Shown one piece after another: positions 8,843 to 15,567 of a stretch of DNA of 33,311 nt. How positions within the stretch are numbered: the stretch's first letter is position 1; each line of letters starts with the position of its first letter. The notes beneath the pieces were generated by a model. It was not told where the DNA came from. It ran no database searches and saw nothing but the letters and a program-made list of their open reading frames with translations. Origin of the DNA: Gemmatimonadota bacterium. Its GTDB lineage: Bacteria > 4572-55 > J002. The DNA lies in contig RFFQ01000192.1 in NCBI GenBank assembly GCA_003697105.1, positions 1 to 33,311 on the forward strand, given 5' to 3'. A program made the position numbers and the translations under genes.

Positions 8843-8958
8843 GGTACATCCCATTATTTGCTTGCTTTTAAAGCAAAATATGTATAGTTTGGCGGAATCA
8901 AACTGAGTGGAAGAGGAGACCACTTCAGCATACTCATGGTGAAAGGCGTTTTTGGCTA

Positions 8959-9534
8959 ATGATGCTTGAAAAACCTGTACGCACAGCCATTCCGGGGGAT
9001 ATTTGCGTACTGTTAGAACCTGATGAAGTTGAACTAGAGCTGGTACGCACCAAGCAGAAATCGTTGCAGGCTATTTTTGGGGGTCACTTTCATAGCCGGG
9101 TACATTTGACCTGCCAACGATTTGCCTTGCCGGACGACCAACTCCAGTCCGAATTGATTCACCACTTGCGGGAGCGGTTGATGACCTATCCCCCCTTTAC
9201 CCTAACGGCGGTTTCCTTGATCTCCTTCTATGCTGAATTTTGGCAATCCTACCTGTTGCGCTGGAAAATCCGCACAACTGAACCCTTACACCGGTTTCGA
9301 CTTACGGTAGAGGAAGCTCTTCATAAAATCGATATAACCCCTCACTATCCTTCAAATTGGAATCCGACGCTGGTAACCGCTTTGGAAGAAATCTCAATTT
9401 TGAAAACCGAGCGGTACCTTGCCGCGATGAATTTCCCTTATCAATTATTCCGGGTTCGTCAAGTGGTACTGTCCAAGATTAATGGTGTTAATAATTTTGA
9501 AATTTTAGAAACGATCCCCTTAGAAAATTATTAA
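8959..9534 (+). CDS. Hypothetical protein, possibly 2H-phosphoesterase/LigT-like
   Basis: This 191-aa soluble protein is not firmly recognised. Residues around 43-53 contain HSRVHLTCQRF, like the first HxT motif of 2H phosphoesterases (2'-5' RNA ligase-like and cyclic phosphodiesterase families), followed by a LPDDQ-type loop. Where the second HxT is expected, near WNPTLVTAL, the histidine is missing. If it belongs to that fold it is either inactive or altered. The gene is isolated: 116 bases after the ATPase and 166 before ade. A TTGCTTT-T-AAAGCAA palindrome lies upstream at 8862-8876. The start is the first of two adjacent ATGs, with only a weak ribosome-binding site. Confidence 0.55.
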   Translation: MMLEKPVRTAIPGDICVLLEPDEVELELVRTKQKSLQAIFGGHFHSRVHLTCQRFALPDDQLQSELIHHLRERLMTYPPFTLTAVSLISFYAEFWQSYLLRWKIRTTEPLHRFRLTVEEALHKIDITPHYPSNWNPTLVTALEEISILKTERYLAAMNFPYQLFRVRQVVLSKINGVNNFEILETIPLENY

Positions 9535-9626
9535 CTGTTGGAATCGACCTTATGACAAGGTAGTTGGAGGGTTTGTTGTGAGGGATAGTGCAAAATTATG
9601 TAAATTTAGGTTATGGCACTTCCCTC

Positions 9627-9655
9627 TTGAAAAATTAAACCACATGTGCTATTAT
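9627..9655 (+). promoter_or_regulatory. Sigma70-like promoter of the adenine deaminase gene
   Basis: TTGAAA at 9627-9632, a 17-base spacer and TATTAT at 9650-9655, placed 45 bases before the ade start. The short leader leaves no room for a purine riboswitch, and none is visible. Confidence 0.6.
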
Positions 9656-9700
9656 CACGCTGTGAAAATTTAACCCTCCCTACTACAAGCGAGGTGTATA

Positions 9701-11428
9701 ATGTTTACTGTTGGAAAATTAAAATCCATTATTGATGTGGCCGCCGGACGCGAAATACCGGACACCCTCTTAACCCACGCCAAATTGGTAAATGTCTTCA
9801 CGGGTGAAATTTACGAGACTCATATCGCCGTGGTGAATGATGTCATTGCCGGTGTACGGTCAGATTATACAGAGGGTAAACAGATTATCGATTGTCACGG
9901 GCAGTATGTAATACCGGGTTTGATTGATGCGCATATGCATCTGGAAAGCTCTCTTCTCTCCCCGGCCGAATTTGCTAAAGCCGTGATTCCCCACGGTACA
10001 ACCACGATTGTGATCGACCCCCATGAGATTGGAAATGTCTTGGGCATGAGCGGTATTGAATACATGATCAACGCCACCCAAGCCACACCCCTTAATGCCT
10101 ATGTGATGGCGCCATCTTGTGTTCCTGCCACTCACATGGAAACCGCCGGTGCGGAACTAAACCCTGCCAAAATTGAGACTCTGCTCAGTATGGACGGCAT
10201 CCACGGATTAGCAGAAATGATGAATTTCCCCGGAGTGTTTTTGGGCATTCCAGACGTCTTAAAAAAACTAGAAATTGCCGGACAGGCAGATCGACCCATC
10301 GATGGACATTCCCCCGGTCTAAGTGGAAAAAACCTCAATGCCTATCTTGCCGCCGGTATCCTATCTGACCACGAATGCACAACACCAGAAGAAGCTTTGG
10401 AAAAATTGCGGCTAGGTGCCAATATTTTTATTCGTGAAGGTTCCGCGGCGAAAAATTTGGAGGCACTAATCGGAATCGTCAACGAAAAGAATTATCACAA
10501 AATTGCATTTGCCACCGATGATCGCCACCCAGATGATCTTGTGGAAGATGGGCATATGGATGATATTCTCCGGCGTGCCATCCGTCAGGGTATAGACCCA
10601 GTACGCGCGGTACAAATGTGTACCTTGAATGCCGCCACCCACCACCGGTTACGCAAACGCGGTGCGATTGCCCCGGGATATTTTGCCGATATAGTTGTTG
10701 TGGATAATCTGACCGATTTTAATGTGAAGATGACCTTCACCAACGGTAAACTCGTCTTTGACAATACATTAGTCGTGGATATTCCTGATGTTGTAGATGA
10801 TCGGGTGGTCAATACGATGAACGTACAACCACTTCAGGAATCCGATTTTAGGATTCCGGTACGCGGAGAACAGGCGCGGATCGTAAAAATCATCCCCAAT
10901 CAAATCGTGACGGATCACTATACCACCGTCCCGAAACAGGTGAATCAGGCGGTTGTGGCAGACCTAGAGCGAGACATTCTTAAATTCGCGGTGATCGAGC
11001 GGCACAAGGCAACAGGCAATATCGGGTTAGGTCTCGTCAATGGTTTCGGCTTAAAAAAAGGTGCTATTGCCAGCAGTGTGGCACACGACTCCCACAATTT
11101 AATCGTTGTTGGTACCTCAGATGCGGAAATGAAGCACGCCGCCGAACGGGCAATCGAAATCGGTGGTGGATTTGTGGTCGTCGCTGACGGAAACGTTTTA
11201 GGCGAGTGTCCCTTACCGATTGCGGGATTGATGTCAGATCAGCCTGTGGATGTGGTGCGAGAACAACTCCACCAGTTGCATCACGCTGCGGAAAAAATAG
11301 GATCGGTGCTCCCCAATCCCTTTATTACCTTAGCATTTATCGCCCTGCCAGTCATTCCGGCATTGAAATTGACCGATAAAGGGCTAGTCGATGTAAATCA
11401 ATTTGAAATTGTAGATTTATGGGTGTAA
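9701..11428 (+). CDS. ade: Adenine deaminase
   Basis: The 575-aa amidohydrolase converts adenine to hypoxanthine and ammonia in purine salvage, in the cytoplasm. Motifs of the Ade family are present in order: GLIDAHMHLESS with metal ligands H78 and H80, DPHEI, PSCVPAT, GLAEMMN, DGHSPGLSG, SDHE and ATDDRHPDDL with the catalytic Asp pair near 273-274. The C-terminal adenine-deaminase-specific domain is complete (LGLVNGFGLKKGAIASS region), and the length is normal for the family. A GCGAGGTG site precedes the ATG and the gene has its own promoter. It is 45 bases from the next gene, which may be co-transcribed. Confidence 0.95.
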   Translation: MFTVGKLKSIIDVAAGREIPDTLLTHAKLVNVFTGEIYETHIAVVNDVIAGVRSDYTEGKQIIDCHGQYVIPGLIDAHMHLESSLLSPAEFAKAVIPHGTTTIVIDPHEIGNVLGMSGIEYMINATQATPLNAYVMAPSCVPATHMETAGAELNPAKIETLLSMDGIHGLAEMMNFPGVFLGIPDVLKKLEIAGQADRPIDGHSPGLSGKNLNAYLAAGILSDHECTTPEEALEKLRLGANIFIREGSAAKNLEALIGIVNEKNYHKIAFATDDRHPDDLVEDGHMDDILRRAIRQGIDPVRAVQMCTLNAATHHRLRKRGAIAPGYFADIVVVDNLTDFNVKMTFTNGKLVFDNTLVVDIPDVVDDRVVNTMNVQPLQESDFRIPVRGEQARIVKIIPNQIVTDHYTTVPKQVNQAVVADLERDILKFAVIERHKATGNIGLGLVNGFGLKKGAIASSVAHDSHNLIVVGTSDAEMKHAAERAIEIGGGFVVVADGNVLGECPLPIAGLMSDQPVDVVREQLHQLHHAAEKIGSVLPNPFITLAFIALPVIPALKLTDKGLVDVNQFEIVDLWV

Positions 11429-11473
11429 ATTTCCACCCGAACCCAAAACGAACTCCAAAATTAAGAGGATGTT

Positions 11474-11872
11474 ATGGCAGTTAAAGAGCTTAATTCAACG
11501 GATATTTATGTGTTAAAAGCCATTTATAATCGCACAATCCGACCGGTATTTGATCTGGGAGGATGGATCGAGCCGGAAAACTATCAAAAGGCGAAAGCAT
11601 CGCGGAACCCCTATGTCCGTCGTTTTATCAAAAAGCATGTGCTCCGCACAGAATTGGTCGCAAATTACAAAAGTGATCTCAATTTTTACCTAAAAGATAA
11701 CACAATTGCCAAATCATGTTTTAAGTTGGATGAGCTTGGTTTGGTACAAGTAGATTGGCTGGATTTTGTAATGCATGATTTTACCGCGCAGGGAGTACGG
11801 CTCACAGATGCCGGTATTCAGCGCGTGCGAGAAATGATTCCTAAGAATGCTTCTGAGGTTGGAACGGCGTAA
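11474..11872 (+). CDS. Hypothetical protein, possibly winged-helix-like
   Basis: I do not recognise this 132-aa protein. It is basic and helical, with no signal peptide or membrane segment. The end, RLTDAGIQRVREMI, resembles the last helix of small winged-helix proteins, but this alone does not establish DNA binding. AGAGGATGTT places a GAGG site just before the ATG. It ends two bases before the next start codon, so it forms an operon and probably a functional pair with the following membrane protein. Confidence 0.65.
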   Translation: MAVKELNSTDIYVLKAIYNRTIRPVFDLGGWIEPENYQKAKASRNPYVRRFIKKHVLRTELVANYKSDLNFYLKDNTIAKSCFKLDELGLVQVDWLDFVMHDFTAQGVRLTDAGIQRVREMIPKNASEVGTA

Positions 11873-11874
11873 TC

Positions 11875-12780
11875 ATGGTGAATTCACCGCGCGTATTCTC
11901 ATATTTGCTTTCCATCGGCATCGGGATCGGTCTTGCCCTAGGGGGTATGTCGCTAACGAATGCGCTCCAAACGGTACTTTTGACAATGTCTGGGGTGTTT
12001 TTAGCCGCACCGGCAATCGATCTTATTTTTACTCAATCGTTCCGGTCGATTGCAGTCCAACGGGAGCAAGATGTCTTCGGATACGTGAAAATGAATGTGG
12101 ACCGGGATTTGTTAAATTTGGTGGTACAACTCTCCCGCGTAGTTCAGCCGTATGAGGCAAAAGAGACCCCTAAAATTGATCAGTTTCTTAAAGTGGAAAC
12201 CTCTGATCTTGAAAAACAACTTCAAACGGCAGAACTACTGGGGTTTCAGGTTCTGAAAAAGGTAACGTATGAAAAGCTGGACGAAACCCTCAAGCAGGGT
12301 TACTTACTGGAACACCTACCCCCGGAATGTGTTCGGATTCTATTTGCTTTAATTCAACACATCAAGCATTTGGAGCATCTATACCAACTCAAAGATTTAT
12401 ACCTCCCTACCGGCGCAAAAACCAACGTTTATCATGTAGTCAGTAGTACCGAGATGGGTACCGTACCGGCGGCAGGCAATGAACGGCGATACGTTTTGCT
12501 TAAAACTATTGGAGAATCGAACCAGATGCAGATGGTTGATGTGGGGGCTTTTGAGCCAGCTCAAGTAGATCGCCTGCTCTTTTTCTTCCGGCTGAACGAG
12601 AAATATCTCCCATTTTTTGCGGAAGCGATGGGTGATTTACTGCACGCGATCCGGTCTTGGTTGGAACTGACCAACGGGCAATTTATGGTGGATCCCAAAA
12701 TGTACCAACTACTACAAACGACATCGGATTTCCAACATACCGCCCCTATAGCTCAGGCGGATAGAGCAACGGTTTCCTAA
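11875..12780 (+). CDS. Hypothetical membrane-anchored protein overlapping tRNA-Arg
   Basis: The 301-aa protein of unknown family has two close hydrophobic helices at about residues 6-26 and 30-52, then a soluble, probably cytoplasmic domain of about 245 residues rich in helices (IQHIKHLEHLYQLKDL). It follows the 132-aa gene by two bases. The reading frame continues into the tRNA-Arg gene: the last 39 bases (12742-12780) are shared, and the stop TAA lies in the tRNA anticodon arm. The final 12 residues are therefore dictated by tRNA sequence. Either the overlap is genuine or an earlier 3' end was replaced by recombination at the tRNA. No function is proposed. Confidence 0.7.
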   Translation: MVNSPRVFSYLLSIGIGIGLALGGMSLTNALQTVLLTMSGVFLAAPAIDLIFTQSFRSIAVQREQDVFGYVKMNVDRDLLNLVVQLSRVVQPYEAKETPKIDQFLKVETSDLEKQLQTAELLGFQVLKKVTYEKLDETLKQGYLLEHLPPECVRILFALIQHIKHLEHLYQLKDLYLPTGAKTNVYHVVSSTEMGTVPAAGNERRYVLLKTIGESNQMQMVDVGAFEPAQVDRLLFFFRLNEKYLPFFAEAMGDLLHAIRSWLELTNGQFMVDPKMYQLLQTTSDFQHTAPIAQADRATVS

Positions 12781-12818
12781 ACCGTGTGTCGCACGTTCGA
12801 GTCGTGCTAGGGGCACCA
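12742..12818 (+). tRNA. tRNA-Arg (anticodon CCT)
   Basis: A complete cloverleaf: acceptor GCCCCTA with TAGGGGC, D stem GCTC/GAGC, anticodon stem ACGGT/ACCGT with loop TTCCTAA, T arm GCACG-TTCGAGT-CGTGC, discriminator A and an encoded CCA. The anticodon CCT reads AGG. It overlaps the 3' end of the upstream CDS by 39 bases and is followed directly by a strong terminator. No separate promoter is evident, so it may be expressed by processing of the upstream mRNA. Confidence 0.96.
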
Positions 12819-12821
12819 ATG

Positions 12822-12860
12822 AAAAAACCCGCATCGTTTTTCGATACGGGTTTTTCATTT
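12822..12860. terminator. Bidirectional intrinsic terminator between convergent tRNA units
   Basis: The stem AAACCCG-C-ATCG pairs with CGAT-A-CGGGTTT around a TTTTT loop. T-runs flank it on both strands: TTTTTCATTTTT on plus, and TTTTTT on minus. It ends tRNA-Arg from the left and the tRNA-Cys/tRNA-Leu unit from the right. Confidence 0.85.
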
Positions 12861-12867
12861 TTAGTAC

Positions 12868-12954
12868 TGGTGCCCGAGGCCGGACTTGAACCGGCACGGA
12901 CCGAAGTCCGAGGGATTTTAAGTCCCTTGTGTCTACCAATTCCACCACCCGGGC
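12868..12954 (-). tRNA. tRNA-Leu (anticodon TAA)
   Basis: On the minus strand: acceptor GCCCGGG with CTCGGGC (one G-T pair), a D arm with TGGTGGAATTGGTAGACA, anticodon stem AGGGA/TCCCT with loop CTTAAAA giving TAA, a long class II variable arm CGGAC-TTCG-GTCCG, T arm GCCGG-TTCAAGT-CCGGC, and an encoded CCA. It is the second gene of a unit with tRNA-Cys. Confidence 0.96.
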
Positions 12955-12962
12955 ATAAAAAA

Positions 12963-13038
12963 TGGAGGCGACGATCGGAGTCGAACCGATGAATAGCGGT
13001 TTTGCAGACCGCTCCCTTAGCCACTTGGGTACGTCGCC
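12963..13038 (-). tRNA. tRNA-Cys (anticodon GCA)
   Basis: On the minus strand: a perfect acceptor GGCGACG with CGTCGCC, anticodon stem GCGGT/ACCGC with loop CTGCAAA giving GCA, T arm ATCGG-TTCGACT-CCGAT, discriminator T as expected for cysteine tRNA, and an encoded CCA. It is first in the unit and lies eight bases before tRNA-Leu. Confidence 0.96.
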
Positions 13039-13056
13039 TTCGCTGTGAGGTGGTGT

Positions 13057-13085
13057 ATAGTAACAAACAAACTCCTGCTTGTCAA
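13057..13085 (-). promoter_or_regulatory. Promoter of the tRNA-Cys/tRNA-Leu unit
   Basis: On the minus strand, TTGACA (13080-13085), a 17-base spacer and TACTAT (13057-13062), ending 18 bases before the mature tRNA-Cys. This is a near-consensus strong promoter. It also argues against the longest possible start of the neighbouring plus-strand gene, which would overlap it. Confidence 0.75.
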
Positions 13086-13183
13086 TAGAATTCTGGAGCG
13101 AAAATAAGGTCTTTACGGATCCGAAAAATCCAGTTATATTCACTCAATCAAGAAGGTTTCACCAGATTTGTGGGGGGTTACAG

Positions 13184-13600
13184 ATGGTTTTCAATCAGGA
13201 ATTTACAATCGCCACACTCGGTTTTTCCGATATTAAAGATGTCACCCGGCAAATTCAAGAGATTGTACGGGAATCAACCATCCAACGGGGACTTGTCAAC
13301 ATCTCTGTTATCGGCTCTACGGCTTCCGTATCTACGATTGAGTTTGAACCCGCATTGGTAGCCGATATGAAGGAAAAACTGGAAGAATTCGCCCCGCATG
13401 ACCAACCTACACGGCATGGCGACACTTGGGGAGATGATAACGGATTTTCCCATCTACGAGCAACATTCATGGGTCCGGGGATCACCATTCCGGTTTCGGA
13501 GGGACATCTGGTACTGGGGACATGGCAGCAAATTGTCGTGATCGATCATGATAATCGTCCCCGCGAACGCCGAATGTTTGTGACGGTTATCGGGGAGTAA
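13184..13600 (+). CDS. yjbQ: YjbQ/UPF0047 family protein (secondary thiamine-phosphate synthase-like)
   Basis: The 138-aa protein has the full UPF0047 pattern: FTIATLGFSDIKDVT at the start, GLVNISVIGSTASVSTIE, then GFSHLRATFMGPGITIPV, HLVLGTWQQIVVID and RERRMFVTVIG at the end. E. coli YjbQ has weak thiamine-phosphate synthase activity, but the true cellular role of the family is unsettled. I chose the ATG after GGGGGG because it gives the normal family length; the frame stays open upstream to 13079 across the tRNA promoter. The stop is immediately adjacent to the stop of the convergent next gene, with no bases between. Confidence 0.88.
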   Translation: MVFNQEFTIATLGFSDIKDVTRQIQEIVRESTIQRGLVNISVIGSTASVSTIEFEPALVADMKEKLEEFAPHDQPTRHGDTWGDDNGFSHLRATFMGPGITIPVSEGHLVLGTWQQIVVIDHDNRPRERRMFVTVIGE

Positions 13601-14296
13601 TCACCGCTTACCGCTATCCAACTCTGCCTGATCTACATCGACCATCTGTACACCATCCAAATATTCTTTATAACTGATAAAATCTGGGTTTTCGGAAAGC
13701 GAGGATAATTTTTGAGTAATATGTTGGATGGTTTCTGCCGCGGCGGTGATAGACTGAAGGTTGGGTTCGATCCGGGCAAAATCCTCAGGGGACAATTTCT
13801 GCTTGATGATGCCAATCTGGAGCTTGAGGGCGGCTAATGGATTATTAATTTTGTGATTGACCGTTACAGCAGCAGCGCCAATCGCCGCCGCACGGGTTGC
13901 TATTTCAAGCTTTTCGGTCAGCTCTTTGATGCGGATCATTGACCGCACGCGCGCGATCACTTCATGAATGTTAAAGGGCTTGATTAAATAATCATCGCCT
14001 AAACTCAATCCTTCTATTTTTTCGGGCATACTGCCACGCGCCGTGATGAAGATAACCGGTACAAAGCGTAATTCATGTTCATTTTTGATGATTTGGCACG
14101 CTTCTAAACCATTAATACCCGGCATCATAATATCCATCAAAATCAAGTCGGGCTTCTGTTCTCGGGCAGTCTCAACGCCCTCATCACCGGAAGACGCACT
14201 GATTATCTCATACCCGTGCCGCTCCAAACCGATTTGCAGGAGCATCACAATTTCGGGATCGTCATCAACAATTAATATTTTTCGCGTAGATTCCAT
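13601..14296 (-). CDS. Response-regulator receiver protein with C-terminal kinase-like DHp helices and no ATPase domain
   Basis: The 231-aa protein starts with a complete receiver domain: acidic pocket DDD at 11-13, phosphoacceptor D55, T85 and K106 in the IKPF motif. Instead of a DNA-binding domain it continues into a coiled helix and a region like the HisKA dimerisation domain, with VNHKINNPLAAL around His148. That matches the H-box of histidine kinases (HEINNPL), but there is no HATPase domain before the stop. It could be a phosphotransfer intermediate or a protein that dimerises with a kinase. A TTG two codons upstream (14302) is an alternative start. It is divergent from the crotonase gene. 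Confidence 0.8.
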   Translation of the reverse strand: MESTRKILIVDDDPEIVMLLQIGLERHGYEIISASSGDEGVETAREQKPDLILMDIMMPGINGLEACQIIKNEHELRFVPVIFITARGSMPEKIEGLSLGDDYLIKPFNIHEVIARVRSMIRIKELTEKLEIATRAAAIGAAAVTVNHKINNPLAALKLQIGIIKQKLSPEDFARIEPNLQSITAAAETIQHITQKLSSLSENPDFISYKEYLDGVQMVDVDQAELDSGKR

Positions 14297-14415
14297 TGGC
14301 AATTACATCTCATAAAATGAAATAACAACATACGGAATTTTCGTGAAGAGGAACGTATCCATTTCAGTATGATTTGTCAATTCATTTTTCCTAACATAAA
14401 GGAGATCTGTTTCAT

Positions 14416-15198
14416 ATGAGTGAATTCAACTATCTAGAACTGGAAACATCCGGCAGTATTGCCCAGCTCACCTTTGACCGTCCCCCGGTCAATGCTTTAA
14501 ATATGGACGTGCTCCATGAGCTCCACCAGACGCTCCTTGATATTGCCCGGCAAGAAACGGTGCGAGTATTGATTTTGACCGGCGCGGGCAAAGCCTTTAT
14601 CGCCGGAGCAGATATTGCCCAAATGCAACATTTTGATGCCCTCCAAGCGCGTGCCTTTGCTCACACGGGGCAACGAGTTTACCGTTTGTTGGAAGAGATG
14701 CCTCAAGTGGTGATTGCCGCAATTAACGGCTTCGCCCTTGGCGGCGGATGCGAGATCAGCTTAGCCTGCGATCTGCGGATTGCCTCCGAAAAAGCAAAAT
14801 TCGGGCAACCTGAAGTTAATATTGGTGTGATTCCGGGCTTTGGCGGGACACAACGGTTACCCCGCCTTATCGGAATGGCAAAAGCAAAAGAGTTAATTTT
14901 CACCGGAGATATGATCGATGCCACTACTGCCGCCCAAATCGGCTTGGTCAATGCGGTGGTTGCCCCAGAGGCACTCCTTGAAACGGCGCAGGAATGGGCA
15001 AAGAAATTGATCTCCCGCGGACCTACAGCACTTAAACTAGCAAAAGCCGTGATGAACCGCGGCATGGATTGCAGTCTTGATGCGGCATTTGCTTACGAAG
15101 CCGATGCATTTGCCCTTTGCTTCCCGGGTGGAGAAGCCAAAGAGGGGATGTCCACATTTCTGGAAACAAAGCAAAATAAAGACTGGTCGCATACTTAA
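14416..15198 (+). CDS. Enoyl-CoA hydratase (crotonase family)
   Basis: The 260-aa protein has the crotonase fold: AFIAGADIAQM (CoA-binding/oxyanion loop), ALGGGCEISLACDLRIA with E113, and GQPEVNIGVIPGFGGTQRLPR with E133. Both catalytic glutamates of true hydratases (Glu144/Glu164 in rat crotonase) are present, so hydration of trans-2-enoyl-CoA to 3-hydroxyacyl-CoA is likely, in fatty-acid or butyrate-type metabolism. The length is typical. AAAGGAGA precedes the ATG at good spacing. No other beta-oxidation gene is in the window, so the exact chain length and pathway are open. Confidence 0.9.
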   Translation: MSEFNYLELETSGSIAQLTFDRPPVNALNMDVLHELHQTLLDIARQETVRVLILTGAGKAFIAGADIAQMQHFDALQARAFAHTGQRVYRLLEEMPQVVIAAINGFALGGGCEISLACDLRIASEKAKFGQPEVNIGVIPGFGGTQRLPRLIGMAKAKELIFTGDMIDATTAAQIGLVNAVVAPEALLETAQEWAKKLISRGPTALKLAKAVMNRGMDCSLDAAFAYEADAFALCFPGGEAKEGMSTFLETKQNKDWSHT

Positions 15199-15265
15199 AA
15201 TAACCCATACCCAGCCCATCCAGCGGGGGGGATGAGGGGCACATCCAAATTCTGGGAGAGATGTT

Positions 15266-15520
15266 ATGAGTGCGTTTGACTTTGCGCCTTCCGAGCATAA
15301 ATTGATCGAAGGATTTCGTAAATTGGACGTGAACCAAAAACAATTTGTCATTGATTTTGTTCACTTTTTGGTGTCATTACCACGCCAAACCACACGGCTT
15401 ACCGGCCAATCACCAGCAAATATACCAGATGTAATCACGGAAGTTGATCTTTCCGGTTTACAGTTCAAATCATCCGTTATCGACCAATTAGAAGAATTGG
15501 ACGATAACGAACTTGACTAA
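15266..15520 (+). CDS. Small acidic hypothetical protein
   Basis: This 84-aa protein is not recognised. It is predicted helical in the first 40 residues (KLDVNQKQFVIDFVHFLVSL) and has an acidic tail (EELDDNELD). The ATG follows GGGAGAGATGTT, a good ribosome-binding site, which supports a real gene. No membrane segment or signal peptide is seen. It sits between the crotonase gene and the solute-binding protein gene, 47 bases before the latter. Confidence 0.6.
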   Translation: MSAFDFAPSEHKLIEGFRKLDVNQKQFVIDFVHFLVSLPRQTTRLTGQSPANIPDVITEVDLSGLQFKSSVIDQLEELDDNELD

Positions 15521-15567
15521 CCCAGCCATCGTGATCCATCTTACCACATGAAATTAGGGAGGGCGAA

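Noticed and set aside
9535-9700. Purine riboswitch upstream of adenine deaminase
   Set aside because: The leader after the predicted promoter is only about 45 bases and lacks the three-way junction elements of purine aptamers.
12712-13143. Long minus-strand open frames across 12.7-13.1 kb
   Set aside because: They run through three tRNA genes and a terminator, so they are not protein genes.
13079-13183. N-terminal extension of the YjbQ-family protein
   Set aside because: It overlaps the tRNA promoter -35 box and lacks similarity to the family; the internal ATG gives the usual length.
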